Notes: generated by a model from the letters alone, not told the origin. Numbered from the stretch's first letter, positions 17,330 to 26,323 are shown. The stretch: 64,000 nucleotides of DNA from Citreicoccus inhibens (GCF_019039035.1 NZ_JAHNZT010000017.1:102386-166385), one strand, 5' to 3'. Translations and numbers: made by a program.

Positions 17330-18451
17330 TCACGCCGCCTGGAAGAACCGGGAGATGAGCGCGGAGCGGCTCTCGACCTGCGCCTTGTTCAGCAGGTGGG
17401 TGACGTGCACCTCCACCGTGCGCTCGGCGCAGCCCAGGTGCGCGGCGATGGCCTTGTTCGTCTCGCCCTGCACCACGTGCTCCAGGACTTGAATCTCGCG
17501 GGCGGTGAGCGCCCAGCGGAGGGCCAGGCGCCGCACGCGCGCGGTGTGGTCGGGCGGAGGTCCTGGATCCAACACCAGGAAGTGGTCCGGCAGACCGGGG
17601 CTGCGCAGGGAGCTGGAGAACAATGGCCCCGCGCCCGGAACGCTGCGGAGACAGTCCCGGACCTGGGCGGCGAGCCCGCGTGCGTCATCGTCCAATCGCT
17701 GACGGCCCGCCTTGTTGGTGTGCACCACCCGGCCCGTCGCGGTGACGACCCACGCGGGGCGACCCAGTGCCTCCAGCGCCGCCTCGAGCGCCGAGCCCAA
17801 CAGGCCCGCCTCTCGCAACCGGGTGTCCATGGCCAGCCTGCGCTGGAGCGCGGGCGTCAGGGACTGGAGCAGCAGCTCATCGCGCTCGGTGAAGGGCTCG
17901 GTCCGGAAGGCTCCCACCCAGCCCAGCAGCGTCGCGCCCTCGCAGACGAGCGTGCGCAGCTGCGCCATGTGGTCCAATCCCAGTCGGCGATACAGCGTTC
18001 CGGTGCGCGCGGTGACTCGCTCCAAGGTGCGCGCCCACTGCTCCGCGGGAATGCCGAGCAACTCCCAAGGCTCCGAACCCGCCGCGTACAGTGGAGGTTC
18101 GCTCTGCGTGGTCTCCGCCAGAGGGCGGAAGCGCAGGGCGTGATTGCGCTGGGGTGGCGCCGGATGCGCGGGATCGAAGTAACCCCATGGGTCACCCACT
18201 CCCGGGAGGAACTCGTCCAGGACTTCCGCCAGGACATTCGGAGATTGAGGAAATCCCGCGCAGTGAGAATAGGTCGCGTGGTAGCGCTCGGGTCCTACTT
18301 CCACGCCATAAGCCACGGCACGCTCAGCGCGCAGGGCGTCTTTGAGGGCGGCCACCACCGCGGGCATGGCCTCCGAGCCCGGCTCCATGTTCGCCAGAAG
18401 CGCCTCGAGGTCTCGCAGCAGTTGCTGATCCTCGGAAGTCATTTGAATCAA
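17330..18451 (-). CDS. LuxR-family transcriptional regulator
   Basis: 373 residues. The C-terminal ~65 residues are a LuxR/GerE helix-turn-helix: LTAREIQVLEHVVQGETNKAIAAHLGCAERTVEVHVTHLLNKAQVESR. The N-terminal ~290 residues contain GAF/PAS-like segments (LRAERAVAYGVEVG, LGWVGAFRTEPFTERDELLLQSLTPALQRRL, RPAWVVTATGRVVHTNKAGRQRL), so the protein probably senses a small molecule or redox state rather than being a phosphorylated response regulator. It is divergent from the aldolase gene across 344 nt, which makes that pair its most likely target. AT-rich sequence precedes its own start. Confidence 0.82.
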   Translation of the reverse strand: MIQMTSEDQQLLRDLEALLANMEPGSEAMPAVVAALKDALRAERAVAYGVEVGPERYHATYSHCAGFPQSPNVLAEVLDEFLPGVGDPWGYFDPAHPAPPQRNHALRFRPLAETTQSEPPLYAAGSEPWELLGIPAEQWARTLERVTARTGTLYRRLGLDHMAQLRTLVCEGATLLGWVGAFRTEPFTERDELLLQSLTPALQRRLAMDTRLREAGLLGSALEAALEALGRPAWVVTATGRVVHTNKAGRQRLDDDARGLAAQVRDCLRSVPGAGPLFSSSLRSPGLPDHFLVLDPGPPPDHTARVRRLALRWALTAREIQVLEHVVQGETNKAIAAHLGCAERTVEVHVTHLLNKAQVESRSALISRFFQAA

Positions 18452-18795
18452 GATTTACTGATTATAGACGGCACAGGATGCAGGAGGTGGGGTATCCGCG
18501 ACGAATCCGCTGCTGGCTGCCGCCCAGTTGATACTCTCGGTACGAGCGCGTTTGGCGGGTAAGGTTGGACCTACGGGTTTTCACCGATTGAATCGCATTT
18601 CCGAGGGCGAGACACTTTGAGCCGTGCCCGCGGGGGGGTGGGCCATTCGGAAGTTGCTGGATCGCGTGAGCGCGCGTCGGGTGTCCGGCTGGGGCGCCCG
18701 ACGCGCTGCCCCTTCCGACCGATTCACAGCGGACCGCCCTGCCGAGTCATGATTCCGCCGGCTGCGCTCCGGCGCGCCGGAAGGAGCGGAGCTTC
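18452..18795. other. Divergent intergenic region, probable regulatory
   Basis: 344 nt between the LuxR regulator and the aldolase gene. The part next to the regulator is AT-rich for this genome. A ribosome site GGAAGGAG lies before the aldolase start. I see no gene, hairpin with T-run or clean promoter pair. Confidence 0.5.
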
Positions 18796-19968
18796 ATGCC
18801 TCGCGACCATGCCTACTACGCGAAGGCGCTGGAGGGACGGCGACTCCCGCTGGCGTTCGTGGACCTGGACCTGCTGAAGGACAACGCCACGGCCTTGGTG
18901 CGCCGCGCGGGAGGCAAGCCCATCCGGCTGGCCACCAAGTCCGTGCGCTGCGTGTCGCTCATCCGGCGCGTGCTCGAGACCGTCCCAGGCTTCCAGGGGC
19001 TCATGTGCTACCGCCCCGATGAAGCCGTGCGGCTGCGCGAGCGAGGCCTGACGAACCTGCTGATGGGCTACCCGGTGGTGGATCCGGAGGCGCTCGCGGA
19101 GCTGTGCCGTCCGCCATCGCCCGTCACGCTCATGGTGGATTGCGCCGAGCATGTCGAACTCGCGGCGCGAGCGGCCCAGCGCCATGGCGCGCGCGTGCCC
19201 TTGTGCTTGGACGTGGACCTGTCGTTGGACCTGCCCGGCCTGTGGTTCGGTGTGTATCGCTCGCCCGTGCGCACGCCCGAGGACGCGCTGAAGGTGGCGC
19301 GCGCCATCGCGGCTTCAGAGGGCGTGTTCCTCGCGGGGGTGATGGGCTACGAGGCGCAGCTCGCGGGCGTTCCCGACGCTTCACCCTTCGCGGGCATGAA
19401 GAACCTGGCGGTGCGCGCGCTCCAGCGCGGCGCGGTGAGGGCGGTGCATGCGCGACGCGCGGCGATTGTCCGAGCGCTGGCGGACGCGGGCGTCTCGCTG
19501 TCGTTCGTGAACGGTGGGGGCACGGGCAGCCTGGAGTCCACTCGCGCGGACGCGAGCGTCACCGAGCTCGCCGCGGGCAGTGGCCTGTTCTCCCCCGCGC
19601 TCTTCGATGGCTATCGCATGTTCCGCCATCAGCCCGCGGCGGCCTTCGCGATCCCCGTCACGCGTCGGCCCGCGCCCGGCATCTTCACGCTGCAGGGCGG
19701 CGGCTTCGTCGCCTCGGGGGCGGCGGGACCGGACAAGCTGCCCCGGCCCTATCTGCCCGAGGGCGTGCGGCTGTTCCCGCTGGAAGGCGTGGGCGAGGTG
19801 CAGACGCCCATCGCGTATGAAGGGCCCGTGCCGCTGCCGTTGGGCGCGCCTGTCTTCTTCCGTCACGCGAAGGCCGGGGAGCTGTGCGAGCACTTCCGGA
19901 CGCTTCTGCTGCTCTCCGAGGGGCGGGTGGTCGAGGAGGTGCCAACCTACCGGGGCGAGTGGGGGTGA
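18796..19968 (+). CDS. D-threonine aldolase/alanine racemase-fold PLP enzyme
   Basis: 390 residues. The N-terminal TIM-barrel of the fold-type III PLP family is recognisable: FVDLDLLKDNATALVRRA, then PIRLATKSVRCVSL with the probable PLP lysine in ATKS, followed by strands VTLMVDCAEHV and VPLCLDVDLSL and the phosphate-binding FVNGGGTGSLEST. The C-terminal half has the metal/PLP region of D-threonine aldolase-like deaminases (AAGSGLFSPALFDGYR). Such enzymes act on D-beta-hydroxy amino acids or deaminate D-amino acids. It starts at ATG 18796 after a good GGAAGGAG site. The next gene begins 4 nt after its stop, so the pair forms an operon. Confidence 0.78.
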   Translation: MPRDHAYYAKALEGRRLPLAFVDLDLLKDNATALVRRAGGKPIRLATKSVRCVSLIRRVLETVPGFQGLMCYRPDEAVRLRERGLTNLLMGYPVVDPEALAELCRPPSPVTLMVDCAEHVELAARAAQRHGARVPLCLDVDLSLDLPGLWFGVYRSPVRTPEDALKVARAIAASEGVFLAGVMGYEAQLAGVPDASPFAGMKNLAVRALQRGAVRAVHARRAAIVRALADAGVSLSFVNGGGTGSLESTRADASVTELAAGSGLFSPALFDGYRMFRHQPAAAFAIPVTRRPAPGIFTLQGGGFVASGAAGPDKLPRPYLPEGVRLFPLEGVGEVQTPIAYEGPVPLPLGAPVFFRHAKAGELCEHFRTLLLLSEGRVVEEVPTYRGEWG

Positions 19969-19972
19969 ACGG

Positions 19973-21295
19973 ATGCGGGACGCGAAGGCGGTCGGCAGGA
20001 CGACGTGGCGCAACTGGTCCGGCGCGGTGGAGGCGCACCCGCGCGCGTTCCTGCGCCCCGCGGACCTGGACGCATTGAAGACCGCGTTGAGGGATGCCAC
20101 CGCCCAAGGTGCCACCGTGCGCGTGGTGGGCAGCGGGCACTCGTTCCCGCCGCTGTGCGCGACCGATGAGACGATGCTGTCGGTCGATGCGCTCAGGGGC
20201 GTGGAGGCGGTGGACGCGGACGCGCGCGAGGCCACCGTCTGGGCCGGCACGCCGCTGCGGGAGTTGGGACGGCAGCTCGCGGAGCGCGGCCTGGGGATGG
20301 AGAACCTGGGCGACATCGACAAACAGTCGCTCGGGGGGGCGCTCGGTACGGGGACACATGGCACGGGCGCGCGCTTCGGTGTGCTGGCCACGCAAGCGCG
20401 TGCGCTGACGCTCGTCACGGCGCGAGGCGAGGTCGTGGAGTGCTCCGAGGAAACGGAGCCTTCGCTGTTCCGCGCGGCGCAGGTGTCGCTCGGCGCCTTG
20501 GGGGTCATGGCGCGCGTGAGGCTGCGACTGCTGCCCGCGTACCGGTTGTCGCTCGCGCGGCGCACGATGTCGCTGGAGGAGTGCCTGGCGGGACTCGATA
20601 CGGCGCGGACCACGCATCGCCACTTCGAGTTCTTCTGGTTCCCTCACACGGACCGGGTGATGACCAAGGCGATGGACCTCACCGAGGACTCGCCCCGAGG
20701 CATGGGCGTGGGGCGCTGGTTCAACGAGCTGGTCCTGGAGAACGCCATCTTCGGAGCAGTGAGCCGCGCGTGCCGACTGAAGCCCTCGCTGTGCGCGCCG
20801 GTGAGCCGGCTGTCCGCGCGACTCGCATCGGAGGGGGGGATGGCGGGCGCGAGCCACGCGATGTTCGCCACGCCTCGGTGGGTGCGCTTCCAGGAGATGG
20901 AGTACGCGGTGCCCGTGGAGCGCGGCCCCGATTGCCTGCGCGAGCTGCAAGCCTTCATCGCGCGAGAGCAGTTGGGGGTGCACTTCCCCGTGGAGTACCG
21001 CTTCGTGCGCGGTGACGACATCTTCCTCAGTCCCGCGCACGGCGGAGACCGCGCCTTCATCGCGGTGCACCAGTACCAGGGCATGCCCTTGGAGCCGTAC
21101 TTCTCCCGGGCGGAGGCCATCTTCCGCAACCACGGTGGACGTCCGCATTGGGGCAAGCTGCACACGCAGACCGCGGCGACGTTGAAGGACTTGTACCCGC
21201 GCTGGGCGGACTTCCAACGCGAGCGCGCGCGCCTGGACCCCGAAGGTCGCTTCCTCAATCCCTATCTGCGGCGCCTCTTCCTGGAGTCGCCCTGA
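19973..21295 (+). CDS. FAD-linked sugar-1,4-lactone oxidase family protein
   Basis: 440 residues from ATG 19973; upstream in-frame codons overlap the aldolase gene and are not used. The FAD-binding (PCMH-type) domain shows NWSGAVEAHP, VRVVGSGHSFPPL, GIDKQSLGGALGTGTHGTG-type pattern (GDIDKQSLGGAL, GTGTHGTG) and SLGALGVMARVRLRL. The C-terminal ALO domain has FEFFWFPHT, EYRFVRGDD, HWGKLHT and LDPEGRFLNPYLRRLF. The family oxidises aldonolactones such as gulono- or arabinono-lactone. No His for covalent FAD is certain from reading alone. Operon with the aldolase-like gene; a similar pairing is known in other bacteria, which suggests one joint pathway. Confidence 0.82.
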   Translation: MRDAKAVGRTTWRNWSGAVEAHPRAFLRPADLDALKTALRDATAQGATVRVVGSGHSFPPLCATDETMLSVDALRGVEAVDADAREATVWAGTPLRELGRQLAERGLGMENLGDIDKQSLGGALGTGTHGTGARFGVLATQARALTLVTARGEVVECSEETEPSLFRAAQVSLGALGVMARVRLRLLPAYRLSLARRTMSLEECLAGLDTARTTHRHFEFFWFPHTDRVMTKAMDLTEDSPRGMGVGRWFNELVLENAIFGAVSRACRLKPSLCAPVSRLSARLASEGGMAGASHAMFATPRWVRFQEMEYAVPVERGPDCLRELQAFIAREQLGVHFPVEYRFVRGDDIFLSPAHGGDRAFIAVHQYQGMPLEPYFSRAEAIFRNHGGRPHWGKLHTQTAATLKDLYPRWADFQRERARLDPEGRFLNPYLRRLFLESP

Positions 21296-21461
21296 CCCGG
21301 TAGGCGCGCGGGGCCGGGGACACTCCGGGCGCGCGCGTAGGCCGTGACGTCCCATCGTCGCGCGGGCTTCGCGCCCTGCGGTGACACGTCACTCGCAACG
21401 CCCCGAAGACGCCTTGCCCAGGCGCGGCGTGTTGCTCACGCCGCGCCCGGGGCGTCGGTCG

Positions 21462-22001
21462 TCACGGACGCGGGGCTCGCCGAGCGTCGTCTGTTCTTGA
21501 GACAGGAGGTCCGCTGACGGTGGCGAACTCCGGGCCCACGAACTCCTCGGCGACGAGGCCTTGACTGGCCGCGCCCGCGAACGCACCGATGAACGTGGCG
21601 ATGATGTGCAGCAGGGTCCAGTTCCAGAGCCCCAGGCCGGAGAAGAACCGGACGAAGCCCATCGCGAAGACGTTGAAGAAGACGTAGAGGGTGGCGGGCA
21701 CCACGATGGATGAAACGGCGGCGGCGTACATCGCGCGCGGCAGCTTCTTCGCGAGGAAGCCTCCGAAGGTGCTGGCGATCAAACTGCCGAAGAACGGCAC
21801 CCAGAAGATGCTGAGGCTGATGAGGACCATCGTCAGCGCGCTGACCTTGAACTGGCCGTGCAGGAACGCCACGCCGTCCTCCTTCACGGCGACGCCGGGG
21901 GGGATGGGCACGTGGTCCACGTAGCGCGGCGGATCAAAGTCGAGCGACGTCGATATCGGGGCCCCGTCTCCGGGGCGGGGTGGGGTGATGGCTTCAGCCA
22001 T
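21462..22001 (-). CDS. Small integral membrane protein
   Basis: 179 residues from ATG 22001, preceded by GGAGG; the much longer frame upstream is shadow. An N-terminal cytosolic part (FDPPRYVDHVPIPPGVAVKEDG) is followed by about four hydrophobic helices: VSALTMVLISLSIFWVPFFG, AMYAAAVSSIVVPATLYVFF, FSGLGLWNWTLLHIIATFIGAFAG and a short one before. The central part (FGSLIASTFGGFLAKKLPRA) resembles small Gly-rich membrane proteins of the DUF5518 kind. No functional motif. It stands alone between unrelated genes. Confidence 0.65.
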   Translation of the reverse strand: MAEAITPPRPGDGAPISTSLDFDPPRYVDHVPIPPGVAVKEDGVAFLHGQFKVSALTMVLISLSIFWVPFFGSLIASTFGGFLAKKLPRAMYAAAVSSIVVPATLYVFFNVFAMGFVRFFSGLGLWNWTLLHIIATFIGAFAGAASQGLVAEEFVGPEFATVSGPPVSRTDDARRAPRP

Positions 22002-22259
22002 GGCGCTGCCTCCCTCCGGGGTGTGCACGCCCGGTGGGCATGAGATGGGGATGGCTCCCCCCGCTGCGGAAGCGCTGTCGCCCCTGTCGCCGCGCTTCCA
22101 GGGGAGCGGCGCCCTGTCGTGTCTCCCGGTGGGAGCCGGGACTCCGGGTGGAGGGCGGCCTGCACGGCGGGGCCGCCAGCGGCGCTCGGTGCTTGGAGTC
22201 TGGTGGTGGGCGGCTATGCTGCCGCGCCCGGCTGCACCCTTTCTTGCCTGGATGACCCC

Positions 22260-22742
22260 ATGAGCCTTCTCCGTACGTCGCTGATTGCCGCCCTCGCTTC
22301 CATCACCCTGCTGTCCGGCTGCGCGCTGCGCCCCCGCTACCGGGACATCGTGGCCCAGCCGGGAGCCGCGAAGGCCGCCGAGGGGCAGCTCGTGGTGCTG
22401 CGCGTGGTGGACGCGGAGACGGGCAAGCCCGTGCAGGGCGCCAAGGTCTTCGGCGGTGAGCTGCGCGAGCGGCTGTCCGCCACGACCGACGCCGATGGCC
22501 GCCTGAGCCTCCAGGTGTCCAAGGTCCTCCTGGAGGAGAACCCGCTGGTCGAGGTGGTGCTGCCCAAGGGCGTGCACGGCTATCAGTTCCAGGCGCTCCC
22601 CGTGGGCCAGTCGCCCCAGCCCGAGCCGGTGCCGAGCACGGACAGCCAGCCCACGCCCGCCGCTCCGGCGCCCGAGGCCCCCACGACGCCTGCCGCTCCG
22701 ACGCCTGCCGCGCCCACCGCGACGCCTTCCACCGGGACCTGA
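22260..22742 (+). CDS. Lipoprotein with carboxypeptidase-regulatory-like strand core and Pro/Ala tail
   Basis: 160 residues from ATG 22260 (MSLLRTSLIAALAS); upstream in-frame codons are rejected because the signal peptide starts here. Lipobox LLSGC. The mature core (VLRVVDAETGKPVQGAKVFGGELRERLSATTDADGRLSLQV) has the pattern of small Ig-like carboxypeptidase regulatory domains, with G-K-P-V-x-G-A and T-D-x-D-G-x. The last ~45 residues are a low-complexity Pro/Ala/Thr tail. Probably an outer membrane lipoprotein with a flexible tail. Function unknown. Confidence 0.68.
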   Translation: MSLLRTSLIAALASITLLSGCALRPRYRDIVAQPGAAKAAEGQLVVLRVVDAETGKPVQGAKVFGGELRERLSATTDADGRLSLQVSKVLLEENPLVEVVLPKGVHGYQFQALPVGQSPQPEPVPSTDSQPTPAAPAPEAPTTPAAPTPAAPTATPSTGT

Positions 22743-22815
22743 GCCCCGCATGGTGCCCGGGGGCGCTCGCTCCCGGGTGCGCGGGAGGCGCGAGTCCACG
22801 CGCCTCCCCTCGCGT

Positions 22816-23175
22816 TCAAGGCGAGCCGGAAGCGCGCTCCGCGGTGTGCCAGCGCACCAGCCGCCGACCTTGCAGGCGCCGGTACTCCTGGAGCCTGCGA
22901 CCGAAGTCCTCTGGGATGGTGGTGAAGCGCACGCCGTAGCGGCCGCGCACGCGCTCGCCCGCGGCCTGCCGCGTCCACACGACTTCGCCCTGGAAGGGAA
23001 CCTCCTCCGCGCCCAGCACGATGGCGCCTTCCAACAGGCCGCCTCGCTTCACGGGCTGGAGCATGTCCGCGCAGAACCCTCCCTCGGACACGTCGTGGGT
23101 GTAGACGGGAAGCATGCCGCGCAGGCGGATGGCCAGGCGGTGCGCATAGCGAGGCAGACCACGAGGCTGGAGCAT
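22816..23175 (-). CDS. PilZ-domain protein
   Basis: 119 residues from ATG 23175 (MLQPRGLPRYAHRLAIRLRG). The PilZ pattern is visible: an Arg-rich start (RYAHRLAIRL), the D-x-S-x-x-G motif as DVSEGG, then GFCADMLQPVKRGGLLEGAIVL and the closing strand VPFQGEVVWTRQ followed by RYGVRFTTIPEDF. PilZ domains bind cyclic di-GMP through the Arg motif and the DxSxxG loop. As a single domain it would act as an adaptor that reports c-di-GMP to a partner. Longer upstream codons are probably not translated. Not linked to a neighbour gene. Confidence 0.72.
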   Translation of the reverse strand: MLQPRGLPRYAHRLAIRLRGMLPVYTHDVSEGGFCADMLQPVKRGGLLEGAIVLGAEEVPFQGEVVWTRQAAGERVRGRYGVRFTTIPEDFGRRLQEYRRLQGRRLVRWHTAERASGSP

Positions 23176-23299
23176 GCCCCTGATTCTGCCAGAGTCCACA
23201 AGGGGCGGAAAATTGCGCCGGCCCAGTGGATGAGAGGGCAGGCAGCGAGGGATGCAAATCCCGGGAACCGTTGAGAAATCTCCGGGGGAGGGAGCCGCC

Positions 23300-23827
23300 A
23301 TGTCGAAGGCATTCACGAAGGAGGATGGTGGGGACCCGGGCGTGGTTCCCTCGCGACCTCGGTCGCTCTCCGGCGAGCCGCGCTACATCACGCCCGAGGG
23401 ATACCGCGCGCTCCAAGCGGAGCTGGCCACGGTGCAGGGGCCGGACGATGGCCGCGCGAGCGTTCCAGAGCTGGAGGTGGGGCTGCGCCAGCGTGAGCGA
23501 GAACGACGCGCGAGGGAGCTGCTCGCGACGCTGGACGCGGTGCGCGTGGTGGAGCCGGATCCGTCGCAGGCGGGGCGCGTGTTCTTTGGCGCGTGGGTGG
23601 AGCTGGAGGACGAGGACGGCGCGCGCACGCGCTATCGCGTGGTGGGGCCGGATGAGGCGGACGTGAAGTCCGGACGGCTGAGCGTGGAGTCGCCGCTGGC
23701 CAAGGCGCTGCTGGGGAAGGAGGAGGGAGACTCGGTGCGCGTGGAGCGACCGAGAGGCCCGGTGGAGTACACGGTGGCTCGGGTGGAGTACGCGTCCGAA
23801 TCAGAGGACGCGGTCCACGCGCCCTGA
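23300..23827 (+). CDS. GreB-like transcription factor with shortened coiled coil
   Basis: 175 residues from ATG 23300, with GGGAG upstream. The C-terminal globular domain matches GreB closely (GRVFFGAWVELEDEDGARTRYRVVGPDE, SPLAKALLGKEEGDSVRV). The N-terminal coiled coil begins as in GreB (YITPEGYRALQAEL) but is shorter, and the tip motif of cleavage factors (GDxSENAEY type, with the acidic catalytic residues) is missing; in its place is VPELEVGLRQRERERRARELL. It probably binds the RNA polymerase secondary channel without stimulating transcript cleavage, a regulator rather than a canonical GreB. An N-terminal ~30-residue extension is extra. Confidence 0.78.
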   Translation: MSKAFTKEDGGDPGVVPSRPRSLSGEPRYITPEGYRALQAELATVQGPDDGRASVPELEVGLRQRERERRARELLATLDAVRVVEPDPSQAGRVFFGAWVELEDEDGARTRYRVVGPDEADVKSGRLSVESPLAKALLGKEEGDSVRVERPRGPVEYTVARVEYASESEDAVHAP

Positions 23828-23846
23828 GGGGCGCTGGCGTCGCGGC

Positions 23847-24491
23847 TCAGCAGTCGGTGTCGAGCGCGCGGCGCTCCGCCTCGCCAAGCGGATCCACCAC
23901 GAACATCAGCACGGTGCGCGCTCCGCCGGGAGGTTCGCCTCCCGAGGTGGCCAGCCAGTGATGGAGCCGGAAGCGCCCCTCGCCGAGCAGCGCGCCCGCC
24001 AGCGGCGTCCAGACCAGGTCCTGCGCCGAGGGCCGCTTGTGCCACGCCTCCACGCCGTACTCCCAGAGGGTGGAGGCGATCGCCGCGGTGAGCAGCGAGG
24101 GAAGCACGCCGTGGCCGCACTGCCGCGTGCGCAGGTAGACCTCGGAGCCGAACAGACCGTGGCCCACGGTGTTGAGGACCCACGGGTCGCCATCCCACTC
24201 GAACGCGGGCGCGTGGGCGCGGAACTCGGGCGGGTGCGAGTAGCTGTCGCGCAAGTGCCGCAGGTTCTCCTTCACGCGGGTGGGATCGAAGTCGCGCGGA
24301 TACAGCACGGACAATGAGCCGCGCATCACGAGCATGAGCCCCGTGGTGTGGAGCACCGGCACGCGCCAGTTGCGAACCGGTGCGTCCGGGGGCAAGGGCG
24401 CGTCCGTCTCGGGAGCGCGAGCGCTCAGGAGCAGCAGCACGGTGACCAGCGCGGTGGACGTCACCCGGTGAACTCCCACATGCACGCGCAT
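23847..24491 (-). CDS. DUF3943-family membrane-associated protein
   Basis: 214 residues from ATG 24491 (MRVHVGVHRVTSTALVTVLLLLSARA), giving a signal-like hydrophobic N terminus. The core DGDPWVLNTVGHGLFGSEVYLRTRQCG, then STLWEYGVEAWHKRPSAQDLVWTPLAGALLGE follows the DUF3943 family, which has a conserved N-x-x-G-H and W-E-Y pattern and hydrophobic helices. Members are thought to be envelope proteins; the biochemical function is unknown. The gene diverges from the MBL-fold hydrolase at 24562 across 70 nt, so both may share a control region. Confidence 0.7.
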   Translation of the reverse strand: MRVHVGVHRVTSTALVTVLLLLSARAPETDAPLPPDAPVRNWRVPVLHTTGLMLVMRGSLSVLYPRDFDPTRVKENLRHLRDSYSHPPEFRAHAPAFEWDGDPWVLNTVGHGLFGSEVYLRTRQCGHGVLPSLLTAAIASTLWEYGVEAWHKRPSAQDLVWTPLAGALLGEGRFRLHHWLATSGGEPPGGARTVLMFVVDPLGEAERRALDTDC

Positions 24492-24561
24492 GTTCAAGAC
24501 TGAGCGAACGCGAACCAGGAGTTTATGCTGCTCCCCCTTCGCATCCGAGAGGGGCACGTGC

Positions 24562-25485
24562 ATGAGAGTCGGCTGGGCAGTCTGTCTGATGGTTCCCGCA
24601 CTGGCGCTGGCGGCCGATCCCGAAGTGGATCCGGACAAGGTTCCAGTGAGGAGCACGCCGGTGGCCGGCAACATCCACTTCATCGAGGGCGCGGGTGGGA
24701 ACATCGCCGCGTCGGCGGGCCCCGATGGCTTGCTCATCGTCGATGATCAATTCGCCCCCATGGCGAAGAAGATCCACGCCACGCTCGACAAGTTGAGCAA
24801 GAAGCCCATCGTCTACGTGCTGAACACCCACTGGCACGGTGACCACACGGGCGGAAACGCCATCTTCGGTCGGGAGGGCCGCATCGTCGCGCAGCGCGAG
24901 GTGCGGGTGCGCCTGGCCAGCGTGCAGAAGTCGCCGAAGGGCGAGACCCCCGCCGCGCCGAAGGAGGCGCTGCCCGTCATCACCTACGACACGGGCATGT
25001 CGCTCTACTTCAACGGCGAGGAGGTTCGCCTGACGCACCTGCCTGCCGGCCACACGGACGGCGACACGTTGGTGTACTTCGTCGGCTCCAACGTGCTGCA
25101 CATGGGCGACCAGTTCTTCGCGGGCACGTTCCCCTTCATCGACGTGGGCACGGGGGGCTCGGTGGAAGGCTATGTGCGCAACGCGGAGCAGGTGCTCAAG
25201 ACGCTGCCTGCCGGCGCGAAGATCATCCCCGGGCACGGCAAGCTGTGCGAGCGCGCGGACCTGGAGCGCTTCGTGACGATGCTCCGTGAGACGACCTCCC
25301 TCGTGCGCACGCAGCTCGCCGCGGGCAAGACGCTGGAGCAGGTGAAGGCCGCGGGCCTGCCTCCGCAGTTCAAGAGCTGGGGGGAGGGCTACGTCTCGCA
25401 GGACGTGTGGCTGGAGACCCTGTACCACGGCCTCCAGGCCAAGCCCGAGGCCGCCAGGCCCGAGGTGGCGAAGGACGCGAAGTAG
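24562..25485 (+). CDS. Secreted metallo-beta-lactamase-fold hydrolase
   Basis: 307 residues from ATG 24562, preceded by GAGAGGGG. Signal peptide MRVGWAVCLMVPALALAA. The complete zinc motif THWHGDHTGGNAIF is present, then PAGHTDGDTLVYF, the bridging Asp in HMGDQFFAG and the last His in IIPGHGKL. These match periplasmic MBL-fold enzymes of the kind annotated as beta-lactamase-like or quinoprotein relay hydrolases. A C-terminal helical extension (LRETTSLVRTQLAAGKTLEQVKAAGLPPQFKSWGEG) is typical of one secreted subgroup. The substrate is not predictable; a true carbapenemase role is unlikely given this context. Confidence 0.83.
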   Translation: MRVGWAVCLMVPALALAADPEVDPDKVPVRSTPVAGNIHFIEGAGGNIAASAGPDGLLIVDDQFAPMAKKIHATLDKLSKKPIVYVLNTHWHGDHTGGNAIFGREGRIVAQREVRVRLASVQKSPKGETPAAPKEALPVITYDTGMSLYFNGEEVRLTHLPAGHTDGDTLVYFVGSNVLHMGDQFFAGTFPFIDVGTGGSVEGYVRNAEQVLKTLPAGAKIIPGHGKLCERADLERFVTMLRETTSLVRTQLAAGKTLEQVKAAGLPPQFKSWGEGYVSQDVWLETLYHGLQAKPEAARPEVAKDAK

Positions 25486-25497
25486 CCGGAGCGCGGC

Positions 25498-26214
25498 TCA
25501 GCGCTTCGTCGCGATGACGACGCTGAGCGGAGTGAAGGGGGCGGGGAGGACACCGTCGTGCACCTCGACGGTGAGTCCCTCCGTCTCCAGCAGCGCCCGG
25601 GCCCGAGGCACCAGGAACGTCAGGTAGTACATGACGAACGGCGGCTTCCACAGCGCGTTGCGCACGCGCATGGCCGCGTTGAAGCCCTGGGCCAGCCAGT
25701 AGCCGAGGCGCAGCCGCGATGGTGGATGGCCGGTGACGAAGACGAACCGGCCGCCGGGCCGCAGCGCGCGAGCGATGCCCTGCACCAGTCGCGGCTCGTC
25801 TTCCTCCTGGATGTGCCCGAAGGCGCCGAAGCTCGTGACGAGGTCGAACTCCGCGTCGAAAGTCAGCGTCAGCGCATCCGCGCGCTGGAACTCCAGCGCC
25901 GCGTCGCCGGGAGCATCCGCGAGGCGCCGCTGGGCCTCGTCGAGCATGCCCTGGCTGAGGTCCACGCCCACCACGCGTTCGCGGCACAACGGGCGCAGCG
26001 CGCGCATGGCGGCGCCGGTGCCGCAGCACACGTCCAGCGCGCGGTCCACGGAGCCAGGTGGGCCCACGAGGTCGAACGTGGCCTTCAGGAGTGCGTCGGG
26101 AGTCCGGAACGGCGTGTGGTCGAACTTGGGAGCCAGGAGGTCATAGCCCCGCTCGACGGAGGTGAGCGCCTGCTCGGCGAGCTCCCGGAGGGTGGGTCCG
26201 TTGCGGTGGAACAT
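25498..26214 (-). CDS. Class I SAM-dependent methyltransferase
   Basis: 238 residues from ATG 26214 (MFHRNGPTLREL); the longer upstream frame lacks coding character. Motif I is VDRALDVCCGTGAAM, motif II VVGVDLSQGMLDEA, then FQRADALTLTFDAEFDLVTSFGAFGHI (motif IV region) and RALRPGGRFVFVTG. This is the Methyltransf_11/25 Rossmann core. The C-terminal YYLTFLVPRARALLETEGLTVEVH and PFTPLSVVIATKR fit small-molecule or lipid methyltransferases. Convergent with the MBL hydrolase gene with a short gap. Acceptor substrate unknown. Confidence 0.82.
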   Translation of the reverse strand: MFHRNGPTLRELAEQALTSVERGYDLLAPKFDHTPFRTPDALLKATFDLVGPPGSVDRALDVCCGTGAAMRALRPLCRERVVGVDLSQGMLDEAQRRLADAPGDAALEFQRADALTLTFDAEFDLVTSFGAFGHIQEEDEPRLVQGIARALRPGGRFVFVTGHPPSRLRLGYWLAQGFNAAMRVRNALWKPPFVMYYLTFLVPRARALLETEGLTVEVHDGVLPAPFTPLSVVIATKR

Positions 26215-26323
26215 GGCGGTGGGGATGTACTCCGCTCTGCCCGTCCCCGTCGCGTCCCTGGGCGTTGAATGTCCTGGGGCCCCCCCCGTCTGAGGCTGCA
26301 ACCTGTAACGGAGGACGGAAGAC

